Of a stretch of DNA of 10,804 bases, positions 5,743-10,804 are shown piece after piece (the first letter of the stretch is position 1; every line of letters starts with the position of its first letter). The notes beneath the pieces were generated by a model. That model was not told the DNA's origin and searched no databases. It saw only the letters and a program-made list of their open reading frames with translations. Where the stretch lies: positions 1 to 10,804 of the forward strand of contig JAJTCI010000049.1 in the NCBI GenBank assembly GCA_021323155.1. The letters are read 5' to 3'. Origin of the DNA: Chitinophagaceae bacterium. Its GTDB lineage: Bacteria > Bacteroidota > Bacteroidia > Chitinophagales > Chitinophagaceae. The position numbers and the translations under genes were made by a program.

Positions 5743-5774
5743 AAAAAGCCATCAGTCGGCTGACTGATAGCTTT
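5743..5774 (-). terminator. Rho-independent terminator between DUF4295 and ftsY
   Basis: On the minus strand AAAGCTATCAGTC (5774-5762), loop AGCC and GACTGATGGCTTT (5757-5745) make a 13-bp stem with a single G-U pair, followed by TTGTTTT. It lies 22 bases after the DUF4295 stop and 63 bases before ftsY. Partial termination here would keep ribosomal protein mRNA high and ftsY mRNA low. Confidence 0.88.
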
Positions 5775-5796
5775 CAATATTGTAACGCCGGATCGA

Positions 5797-5970
5797 TTAT
5801 TTCGCCGCTAAGAAATCTTTCACTTTATCCTTGTGCACGATCGCCTCTTTAAAGGTGTATGCACCGGTCTTTGGGCTGCGTACAGCCTTGATCACTTTGC
5901 TCCAGTTCTTTGCTTCAGCGGCTGCCTTCTGGTCTTTGGTCTTGATCGCCGTTTTTGCTGCTTTTGCCAT
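5797..5970 (-). CDS. DUF4295 small basic protein (57 aa), possible ribosome component
   Basis: Translation of the minus strand from the ATG at 5970 gives 57 residues, starting MAKAAKTAIKTKDQKAAAEA and continuing through KNWSKVIKAVRSPKTGAYTF to end in VHKDKVKDFLAAK. The segment WSKVIKAVRSPKTGAYTFKE and the terminal DKVKDFL match the DUF4295 family as I know it, a lysine-rich Bacteroidota-restricted family found next to rpmG. The protein is strongly basic, with an Ala/Lys-rich N-terminal tail resembling ribosomal protein extensions, and it is cotranscribed with bL33 and bL28. The cryo-EM structure of the Flavobacterium johnsoniae 70S ribosome reported an extra large-subunit protein, bL38; I think this family may be it but cannot confirm that from sequence alone. 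The terminator that follows marks it as the operon's last gene. Confidence 0.9.
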   Translation of the reverse strand: MAKAAKTAIKTKDQKAAAEAKNWSKVIKAVRSPKTGAYTFKEAIVHKDKVKDFLAAK

Positions 5971-6005
5971 GACTACTTAAAATTATTAGTTGATTAGTGG
6001 ACCTG

Positions 6006-6024
6006 GTAACCGTTGCCCGGTTAC
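6006..6024 (-). other. 7-bp hairpin overlapping the rpmG stop codon
   Basis: GTAACCG (6006-6012), loop of five bases and CGGTTAC (6018-6024) are perfectly complementary. On the rpmG mRNA the stem includes the UAA stop. No U-run follows. It may protect or process the rpmB-rpmG portion of the transcript, or modestly reduce flow into the DUF4295 gene. Confidence 0.45.
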
Positions 6025-6203
6025 TTGATCTCTTTGTGTACGGTTACTTTCTTCAGGTTCGGGTTGAACTTTTTGAGTTCGATACGCTCGGGCGTGTTCT
6101 TTTTGTTCTTCACCGTGATGTAACGGCTGGTACCCGGAACACTCGTATTCTTTTGCTCGGTACATTCGAGGATAACCTGGACCCTGTTGCCTTTCTTTGC
6201 CAT
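6021..6203 (-). CDS. rpmG: Large-subunit ribosomal protein bL33
   Basis: bL33 is a small protein of the 50S subunit near the E site. The 60-residue product starts MAKKGNRVQVILECTEQKN and contains the family segment TSRYITVKNKKNTPERIELKKF, then ends in the basic tail KKVTVHKEIK. It has only one cysteine (Cys14), so it is the zinc-free form lacking the two CxxC pairs of the C+ type. It is second in the rpmB-rpmG-DUF4295 operon, 30 bases behind rpmB, with no promoter in the gap. Start and stop are unambiguous. Confidence 0.97.
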   Translation of the reverse strand: MAKKGNRVQVILECTEQKNTSVPGTSRYITVKNKKNTPERIELKKFNPNLKKVTVHKEIK

Positions 6204-6233
6204 CGTCTGAACGATTTATGGATATTTGATAAA

Positions 6234-6470
6234 TTAGATTTTTACTCCCTCAGCGCGCATTTCCTTGATCACAACACCCAGACCACGCTTGTTGATGGTG
6301 CGGATGGAATCAGCGGTGAGCTTTAAGGTGATCCAGCGATCTTCTTCAGCGAAAAAGAAACGCTTGGTCTGCAAATTCGGAAGAAAACGACGCTTGGTCT
6401 TGATGTTCGAATGTGAAACAGTGTGACCACCAATGGGTTTCCTGCCTGTTACCTGACATACTCTGGCCAT
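6234..6470 (-). CDS. rpmB: Large-subunit ribosomal protein bL28
   Basis: bL28 is a 50S protein needed for normal subunit assembly. The 78-residue product begins MARVCQVTGRKPIGGHTVSHS and has the conserved KTKRRFLPNLQTKRFF core, followed by ITLKLTADSIRTINKRG, closely resembling E. coli bL28 in layout and length. Only one cysteine (Cys5) is present, so this is the zinc-free type. It is the first gene of the operon, with its promoter in the upstream 70 bases and a 5' stem-loop in the leader. The ATG at 6470 has an AT-rich, Shine-Dalgarno-free leader, typical for the phylum. Confidence 0.97.
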   Translation of the reverse strand: MARVCQVTGRKPIGGHTVSHSNIKTKRRFLPNLQTKRFFFAEEDRWITLKLTADSIRTINKRGLGVVIKEMRAEGVKI

Positions 6471-6486
6471 GATTGAAATTGTTTTA

Positions 6487-6500
6487 CCCGATTTTTCGGG
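6487..6500 (-). promoter_or_regulatory. 5' leader stem-loop of the rpmB operon
   Basis: CCCGA (6487-6491), four Ts and TCGGG (6496-6500) form a perfect 5-bp stem with an A-rich loop on the mRNA. It lies exactly where transcription from the promoter at 6505-6535 should begin, so the mRNA would start with a hairpin. Such a 5' stem can protect mRNA from decay or serve as a binding site for autoregulation; neither is shown here. Confidence 0.45.
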
Positions 6501-6504
6501 ACGG

Positions 6505-6535
6505 CAAAGGTCGGTAAATACAGCGAACTACCAAA
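6505..6535 (-). promoter_or_regulatory. Promoter of the rpmB-rpmG-DUF4295 operon
   Basis: On the minus strand TTTG (6535-6532) is followed after 19 bases by GACCTTTG (6512-6505), seven of eight bases of TAnnTTTG, in the spacing of the Bacteroidota -33/-7 promoter. The predicted start is near 6499, about 29 nt before the rpmB ATG. The 10-mer CGGCAAAGGT is shared with the rimO promoter. Confidence 0.6.
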
Positions 6536-6590
6536 ACAAAAATGATAAAATTTGTAGTATTTCTTAACAGGTGAAGGGGAATTTAACGAA

Positions 6591-6709
6591 GTTACAGGTT
6601 ACAGGTTACAGGTTACAGGTTGCAGGTTGCAGGTTACAGGTTGCAGGTGGCACCCTCCCCATAGGGTTTGTTCGGGCAAGGGTTGCAAGGTGCAGGAGGC
6701 AAGTTGCAG
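6591..6709. repeat. 7-bp tandem array GTTRCAG (left array)
   Basis: Eight consecutive units occupy 6591-6646: four GTTACAG, two GTTGCAG, one GTTACAG, one GTTGCAG. After a 35-base interruption four degraded units (GTTGCAA, GGTGCAG, GAGGCAA, GTTGCAG) follow at 6682-6709. The second block is in the same 7-base phase as the first (offset 91 = 13 x 7), which suggests the interruption is decayed repeat rather than an insertion. Confidence 0.85.
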
Positions 6710-6988
6710 GGTGGAACGGTTTAACCAGGAGAGCAGGTGTTCGGAGCGACCGGGGGAAATGGCGGAAGCATATATACCGGAGGTTCAACTGGTCCCGACT
6801 CAAAAATCAGCAGGCAAACTATCAATATTCAATTCATCCCAGCTGACGTGCGCCCCGACGCTAAGACAGGGTCGCCAGGCCTTCAACCACGAGTCAGGGT
6901 ACAGTGAACCCTTCGTTAAGGTTGGAGGACATCCCAAGGTAACATATGGGCCCATTACCGGTCATCACAGGTACATACGGGGAAGCAT

Positions 6989-7043
6989 CTCTATATGTGC
7001 TCTATAAGTGCTCTATAAGTACTCTATATGTGCTCTATATGTC
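6989..7043. repeat. Five tandem 11-bp units CTCTATAWGTG
   Basis: Units start at 6989, 7000, 7011, 7022 and 7033: CTCTATATGTG, CTCTATAAGTG, CTCTATAAGTA, CTCTATATGTG, CTCTATATGTC. The first seven bases are identical in all units. The sequence is unrelated to the 11-bp array at 4535 but has the same period. Confidence 0.85.
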
Positions 7044-7160
7044 CGGGTAGCCCAGTGGCAACTGCGGGTGGGTGTATGAAACCAAGGCATATAAATGCTG
7101 TATTTGGCAATTGTCCTGGTCATCACTGTAATGATGTAACCGGATGCGCTGGAATGCAAG

Positions 7161-7169
7161 CCCCCCCCC
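7161..7169. repeat. Run of nine C
   Basis: A homopolymer of nine cytosines lies in the gene-free stretch about 215 bases before rocD. Runs of this length are prone to replication slippage and to sequencing error. It is not inside a supported gene. Confidence 0.7.
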
Positions 7170-7210
7170 TTTACCAGTCCGCAGAAGTTTTTTCCCCAGA
7201 TTAATCCTGC

Positions 7211-7259
7211 CTGTCAGCTGCAACTTGTAACAGGCAACATGTAACCTGCAACCTGAAAC
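7211..7259. repeat. 7-bp tandem array in inverted orientation (right array)
   Basis: Seven consecutive 7-base units: CTGTCAG, CTGCAAC, TTGTAAC, AGGCAAC, ATGTAAC, CTGCAAC, CTGAAAC. CTGCAAC and CTGTAAC are the reverse complements of GTTGCAG and GTTACAG, so this is the left array's phrase in the opposite orientation, about 500 bases away and more diverged. Confidence 0.8.
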
Positions 7260-7384
7260 TTGCCTATCTTGCACCTGATAATTAATGCCATGTTCCTGAA
7301 CCTGAATCTAGACCTACTCAACCACTGACCGCTCTCCTATTCCCGGAGGTATTTCTATTATTAATTATCAATCATCAGTACATT

Positions 7385-8620
7385 ATGGTCGCAAATATTT
7401 TGTCTGACAAGACGCAGTATTACCTGCAACTGGAGTCGCAATTCGGGGCACACAATTATCATCCCCTGCCTGTAGTGCTGGAAAGAGGTGAAGGGGTTTT
7501 TGTCTGGGATGTAGACGGGAAGCGTTATTTCGACTTCCTGAGCGGTTATTCCGCCATCAACCAGGGACATTGCCACCCAAGGATCGTCAACGCGCTGGTG
7601 GAGCAGGCAAAACGGCTGACGCTTACTTCCAGGGCGTTCCACAGCAATTTGCTGGGTGAGTACGAAAAGTTCATCACGGAATACTTCGGGTACGAAAAGG
7701 TGCTGCCGATGAATACGGGCGTTGAGGGAGGCGAAACCGCTATCAAGCTCGCGCGGCGCTGGGGTTATGTGAAGAAGGGCATCCCTGATAACCAGGCGAA
7801 GGTGATCTTCGCCGGGGGCAATTTCTGGGGGCGTACACTGGCCGCCATCTCCTCCTCTACCGATCCTGCCAGCTACAAAGCGTTCGGTCCATATATGCCG
7901 GGGTTCGAGATCGTACCCTATAACGACCTCGCGGCGCTCGAAAAAGCCTTCCAGGACACCAACGTGGCCGCGTACATGGTAGAACCCATCCAGGGCGAGG
8001 CGGGCGTGGTAGTGCCGGATTTTGGCTACCTGCAGGGCGTAAGGGACCTGTGCAACGAATACAACGTGCTGTTCATCGCGGACGAGATACAGACCGGCCT
8101 GGGACGTACCGGTAAGATGCTGGCCTGCGACCACGAAAACGTGCGGCCTGACATACTGGTCCTGGGTAAAGCGCTTAGTGGCGGCGTACTTCCCGTATCG
8201 GCGGTACTGGCGGACGATCACGTGATGATGAATATCAAACCCGGGGAGCATGGTTCCACTTATGGTGGCAACCCGCTGGCCTGCGCCGTAGCCATGGAGG
8301 CGCTGAAAGTACTGCGTGAAGAAGGCATGGTGGAGAACGCGGCTGCTATGGGCCTGTTGTTGCGGGAAGAATTGGAAAAGCTGGAATCACCATTCATTCG
8401 CACTGTGCGCGGTAAAGGACTGCTGGACGCGATCGTTATCGAACATAGCAACAAAGATGCTGCCTGGCAACTATGCCTGGCCCTGAAAGAAAACGGTTTG
8501 CTTGCCAAGCCTACCCATGGCGATAAGATCCGCTTTGCGCCACCACTGGTGATCAATGAAGCGCAAATAAAAGAGTGCGTGGAGATCATTCACAAGAGCA
8601 TGGATGTCCTGGCAAGCTGA
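7385..8620 (+). CDS. rocD: Ornithine aminotransferase (ornithine--oxo-acid transaminase)
   Basis: This cytoplasmic PLP enzyme converts L-ornithine and 2-oxoglutarate to glutamate-5-semialdehyde and glutamate, linking arginine breakdown with proline and glutamate. The 411-residue class-III aminotransferase is full length and colinear with human OAT. The PLP lysine is Lys262 (LGKALSGG), the pyridine-nitrogen aspartate is Asp233 (IADEIQTGLGRTGK), and the ornithine-specific residues are Tyr55 (SGYSAINQGHCHP), Arg150 (NFWGRTLAAISSSTDP) and Glu205 (EPIQGEAGV), each offset by 30 from human Tyr85, Arg180, Glu235 and Lys292. That set argues for OAT over ArgD or GABA aminotransferase. The ATG at 7385 gives a standard N-terminus; a GGAGG 36 bases upstream is too far to act as a ribosome site. 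It stands alone, ending in a shared bidirectional terminator. No regulator-binding site is evident. Confidence 0.96.
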   Translation: MVANILSDKTQYYLQLESQFGAHNYHPLPVVLERGEGVFVWDVDGKRYFDFLSGYSAINQGHCHPRIVNALVEQAKRLTLTSRAFHSNLLGEYEKFITEYFGYEKVLPMNTGVEGGETAIKLARRWGYVKKGIPDNQAKVIFAGGNFWGRTLAAISSSTDPASYKAFGPYMPGFEIVPYNDLAALEKAFQDTNVAAYMVEPIQGEAGVVVPDFGYLQGVRDLCNEYNVLFIADEIQTGLGRTGKMLACDHENVRPDILVLGKALSGGVLPVSAVLADDHVMMNIKPGEHGSTYGGNPLACAVAMEALKVLREEGMVENAAAMGLLLREELEKLESPFIRTVRGKGLLDAIVIEHSNKDAAWQLCLALKENGLLAKPTHGDKIRFAPPLVINEAQIKECVEIIHKSMDVLAS

Positions 8621-8652
8621 GTTTTTACCAGGCAATGAATCATCATAAATAA

Positions 8653-8683
8653 AAATCCCGGTCAAACGACCGGGATTTGTTTT
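8653..8683. terminator. Bidirectional rho-independent terminator between rocD and the T9SS cargo gene
   Basis: AAATCCCGGTC (8653-8663), loop AAAC and GACCGGGATTT (8668-8678) form a perfect 11-bp stem. T-rich sequence (TTTGTTTTG) follows on the plus strand and an A-rich run precedes it, giving Us on the minus transcript too. It lies 32 bases after the rocD stop and 29 bases beyond the stop of the convergent gene. Confidence 0.9.
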
Positions 8684-8707
8684 GAATACTATTTAGCTGG
8701 CGTGTGC

Positions 8708-10804
8708 TTAATGTTTCACAAACCGGTGGACTGCTGTTTCACATCCATTGGCGCAAACCGCTTTGATCACGTAGGTGCCCTGTGCCAGTGACTGAACATT
8801 CAGTTGGACCTGGTTATCTCCTATCGCGAGTTGCGTTGAATGTTGCATCACTACTTTACCAGTGAGGTCGGTGACCTGTATGGTGACCTTTTCCGCTGCC
8901 GGTGAACCAATGATCATATTCAGCTCGGTACGGGCCGGGTTTGGATACACGCTACTGAGTGTGACCGCTGTGATCCTTGACTTCAGCAATACCACACCCG
9001 AGTAAGTGAATTTGCCATCCTTATCGATCTGCTTCAGCCTGTAATAATTGCTACCCGCTACCGGTTTCTCATCGTTGTACTGGTAGTTGAGGGCTGTGTT
9101 GCTATTACCATTCTCGGCCTTAGAAGCAATGTGTGCGATCGCGCTGTACGTACGGCCGTCCACACTTCTCTCGAGGTCGAACCCACGGTTATTGGATTCG
9201 GTAGAGGTCACCCAGCTCAGCTTATTGGCTGTACCCATGCGCTCACCTTTAAATTCGGCCAGCGTTACCGGTAACGCGTTACCCGTGATCATGAGGTTGT
9301 AAGTGCCCTGGCTGGCTACACCTGAACCATAACCGAATACACGGAAATAATAGGTTTCGCTTGCATTGAGGCCGGTCAGTGAAACTGTTTCGTTGCCTGC
9401 ACCACCTGTCGCATCCGCACAACCCACCTCGGTAAGCGATCCGCAGGCACCAGAGTAAACAACGATCACCGCGTCGAATCCTGAAGAGGCACCGGTGAGC
9501 GCGACACTTACGTTACCAGCGTAATGCGTAGTGAATTTATACCAGACATCATCATCCGCGACACCGGTAAAGCCGGCGCAACTTGATGCTGCCATTGTCT
9601 GGGTACCGCCTACGGTGCCACCTGGCAGGCTCGTAGAAGTTAACAATGTGATCGCGTCGGCACACTCATCATTCGCCGGAGTAGTCACAAACGTGATCGA
9701 AGTATATGCGCTTGCATCCGGGTTGATACAATTGGTGCGTACATGGAAAGTATATGCTGTACCCCCGTTCAAAGTTGTGAAGTTCACTGTAGTGGACGCG
9801 GTAGTTCCTGAACTTACGAGCCCGCTCGCGCCGCTTCCTGCGGCACCAGAGGTCCTCAGTTCCCAACCGTAGTCGGTGATGGTACCTGAACCTGGAGGAG
9901 TCCAATCCACCTGTGCACCGGTAGATGTTACGCCCGAAGGTGTAAGCGCCGTAGGCGGGCTACAACTTGGGATAGCTTCTACTTTAAAATCATCAAAGCC
10001 GATACCATAAGAACTACCGGAGCCGTCTGTGGTACCTTGCGCGATGATATAGACCGTTGGCTCGGTATTGAACGAAGCCGGTATATCCGCCGTGTAATTG
10101 TACCATCCGTTCGAAGGCACCGTTGGCGCGATCGTGGGCTCAGGGAAGATCTCGAGCAATTGTGACGGGCTACCGGACAGGTCAGCTGTGGTATTGATAT
10201 GGAAGCGGATCCGATCGGTGTTGTTGTTGATCGTATTACGGTATACCCATACATTGATCCTTGCACCATTACTTCCTGCAGTGGTCATGTTAATCGGCTG
10301 AGACACCACCAGGGCGTCAGAAGCCGTATAATCTTTACCCATGAAACGTGCGCCGGTGCGTGCAGCAGGAACACCATCGTTGGTATTATCCGGCGCCCAG
10401 TTGGTTCCACCGCTGAGCAGGCTCCTGCTCCAGCATACCGGCATCGCAACCACATCAAAACTCTGGTTGGCTGTAGGTATCGCCGCACTGTTGCACGCGG
10501 TTGTAAATGTTATTGGTAATGCAGTCCATGCACTGTAATCGGTTCCGCCGCAGAAAGTTCTCATCCACAAATAATACGTAGTACTGGCCGTTAAACCTGT
10601 AAGCGTGGTGCTGAGTCCCGCCACCGCAGAAACGGTAGGCGTGGTTGCGCCCGTTGGTGCCGTATTGGTGGTACTGTAGTACAGGTCATAACTAACGGGT
10701 GACCCGGTTACCGGTGCTGTCCAGTTAACATCGGCACCAGTTGTTGTCATGTTCGTCACCGCTAAACCGGTTGGAACGTCGCAGGTTGGTGTAGCTGTAA
10801 TTGA
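8708..10804 (-). CDS. Multidomain secreted protein with T9SS type A sorting domain (N-terminus outside the window)
   Basis: The frame is open to the right edge (the GTG at 10759 is not the start; codons before it read SITATPTCDVPTGLA and belong to the first domain). About 698 residues are visible; numbering below starts at the edge. In order: fibronectin type III domain (about 8-102, CDVPTGLAVTNMTTTGADVNWTAP in two stretches); a jelly-roll, MAM-like or cleaved-adhesin-like domain (about 103-280, from NQSFDVVAMPVCW to GIGFDDFKVE); second fibronectin III (281-376); a PPC-like beta domain (377-509, NDECADAITL to YNLMITG); a spacer typical of T9SS cargo (LPVTLAEFKG, LSWVTSTESNNRGFDLERS); and a C-terminal type A sorting domain (616-698, VYPNPARTELN, GKVV, GTYVIKA). 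It should pass Sec, then the T9SS, and be attached to or released from the surface. It may be an adhesin or enzyme; no catalytic domain is visible in this part. Confidence 0.92.
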   Translation of the reverse strand, partial: SITATPTCDVPTGLAVTNMTTTGADVNWTAPVTGSPVSYDLYYSTTNTAPTGATTPTVSAVAGLSTTLTGLTASTTYYLWMRTFCGGTDYSAWTALPITFTTACNSAAIPTANQSFDVVAMPVCWSRSLLSGGTNWAPDNTNDGVPAARTGARFMGKDYTASDALVVSQPINMTTAGSNGARINVWVYRNTINNNTDRIRFHINTTADLSGSPSQLLEIFPEPTIAPTVPSNGWYNYTADIPASFNTEPTVYIIAQGTTDGSGSSYGIGFDDFKVEAIPSCSPPTALTPSGVTSTGAQVDWTPPGSGTITDYGWELRTSGAAGSGASGLVSSGTTASTTVNFTTLNGGTAYTFHVRTNCINPDASAYTSITFVTTPANDECADAITLLTSTSLPGGTVGGTQTMAASSCAGFTGVADDDVWYKFTTHYAGNVSVALTGASSGFDAVIVVYSGACGSLTEVGCADATGGAGNETVSLTGLNASETYYFRVFGYGSGVASQGTYNLMITGNALPVTLAEFKGERMGTANKLSWVTSTESNNRGFDLERSVDGRTYSAIAHIASKAENGNSNTALNYQYNDEKPVAGSNYYRLKQIDKDGKFTYSGVVLLKSRITAVTLSSVYPNPARTELNMIIGSPAAEKVTIQVTDLTGKVVMQHSTQLAIGDNQVQLNVQSLAQGTYVIKAVCANGCETAVHRFVKH

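Larger units (their letters stand above)
6541..7384. other. Gene-free stretch between the rpmB promoter and rocD
   Basis: No reading frame here looks like protein. The longer open frames either translate the 7-bp repeats into LQVTGYRLQVAG-like strings or have no recognisable composition. The region holds the left and right 7-bp repeat arrays, the 11-bp CTCTATA array, a 9-base C run and, at 6938-6959, GGTAA and TTACC flanking the palindrome ATGGGCCCAT (6946-6955). I searched by eye for tRNA arms, transposase fragments and integrase sites and found none that hold up. The last 60 bases before rocD are AT-rich and presumably contain its promoter, but I see no clear -33/-7 pair. Confidence 0.6.

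Noticed and set aside
6720..6910. In-frame echo FNQESRCSE (from 6720) and FNHESGYSE (from 6882), suggesting a decayed repeated protein
   Set aside because: The two segments match at six of nine residues, but the underlying codons differ (serine uses unrelated codons), the flanks do not align, and no known family is suggested; chance is the simplest explanation.
6571..7007. Two overlapping plus-strand open frames (91 and 126 codons) in the gene-free stretch
   Set aside because: Their first parts translate the 7-bp repeats (LQVTGYRLQVAG-type strings, an artefact often annotated as hypothetical proteins in Bacteroidota), and the rest has no recognisable domain or start context.
7043..7110. tRNA-like segment GGGTAGCCCAGTGGCAAC resembling a D-arm
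   Set aside because: No anticodon arm, no GTTCRA T-loop and no matching acceptor stem follow within tRNA length.
7035..7274. Minus-strand 79-codon open frame across the right 7-bp array and the C run
   Set aside because: It is built from repeat DNA and a homopolymer, without a protein-like composition.
7345..7349. GGAGG as a ribosome binding site for rocD
   Set aside because: It is 35 bases from the ATG with no in-frame start nearby, and Bacteroidota rarely rely on this pairing.
7361..8251. 296-codon minus-strand open frame opposite rocD
   Set aside because: It is a shadow of the strongly supported rocD gene; composition is that of a reversed coding strand and no motif is recognisable.

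Overview
The window reads as a piece of a Bacteroidota chromosome, most likely class Chitinophagia (a Chitinophaga-like genome). Four things point that way: the gene set bL28 - bL33 - DUF4295 - FtsY, where DUF4295 is a Bacteroidota-restricted small protein; a secreted protein ending in a type IX secretion (T9SS) type A sorting domain; -7 boxes of the Bacteroidota form TAnnTTTG with no useful Shine-Dalgarno sequences; and gene-free spacers filled with short degenerate repeats. The genus is an inference, not shown by the sequence.

Layout. Minus-strand lipA (lipoyl synthase) is cut by the left edge. Next comes a minus-strand secreted protein of unknown function, divergent from a plus-strand OsmC-family gene; the two putative promoters overlap face to face. 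OsmC converges on minus-strand rimO. Divergent from rimO are two plus-strand tandem paralogues encoding small outer-membrane beta-barrel-like proteins, closed by a strong terminator. Minus-strand ftsY follows, then the translation operon rpmB-rpmG-DUF4295 (bL28, bL33, small basic protein), separated from ftsY by a clear intrinsic terminator. A gene-free stretch of about 900 bases (6471-7384) holds the rpmB promoter and several repeat arrays. Plus-strand rocD (ornithine aminotransferase) and a large minus-strand T9SS cargo protein, cut by the right edge, converge on a bidirectional terminator.

How the genes relate. Most are core housekeeping: lipoylation of 2-oxoacid dehydrogenases, S12 methylthiolation, co-translational membrane targeting, large-subunit ribosomal proteins and ornithine/arginine metabolism. 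rpmB-rpmG-DUF4295-ftsY-rimO is, from my knowledge of Bacteroidota genomes, a commonly conserved order; here the two barrel genes sit between ftsY and rimO. LipA and RimO are both radical-SAM sulfur-insertion enzymes with auxiliary 4Fe-4S clusters, and OsmC proteins handle peroxides or thiols, but I infer no shared pathway from mere proximity.

I see no defence system, CRISPR array, integrase, intact transposase or tRNA/rRNA gene. The most unusual content is in the spacers: at least six different short repeat phrases, each confined to its own locus, including two arrays with an 11-bp period and a pair of 7-bp-period arrays in inverted orientation around a gene-free segment.
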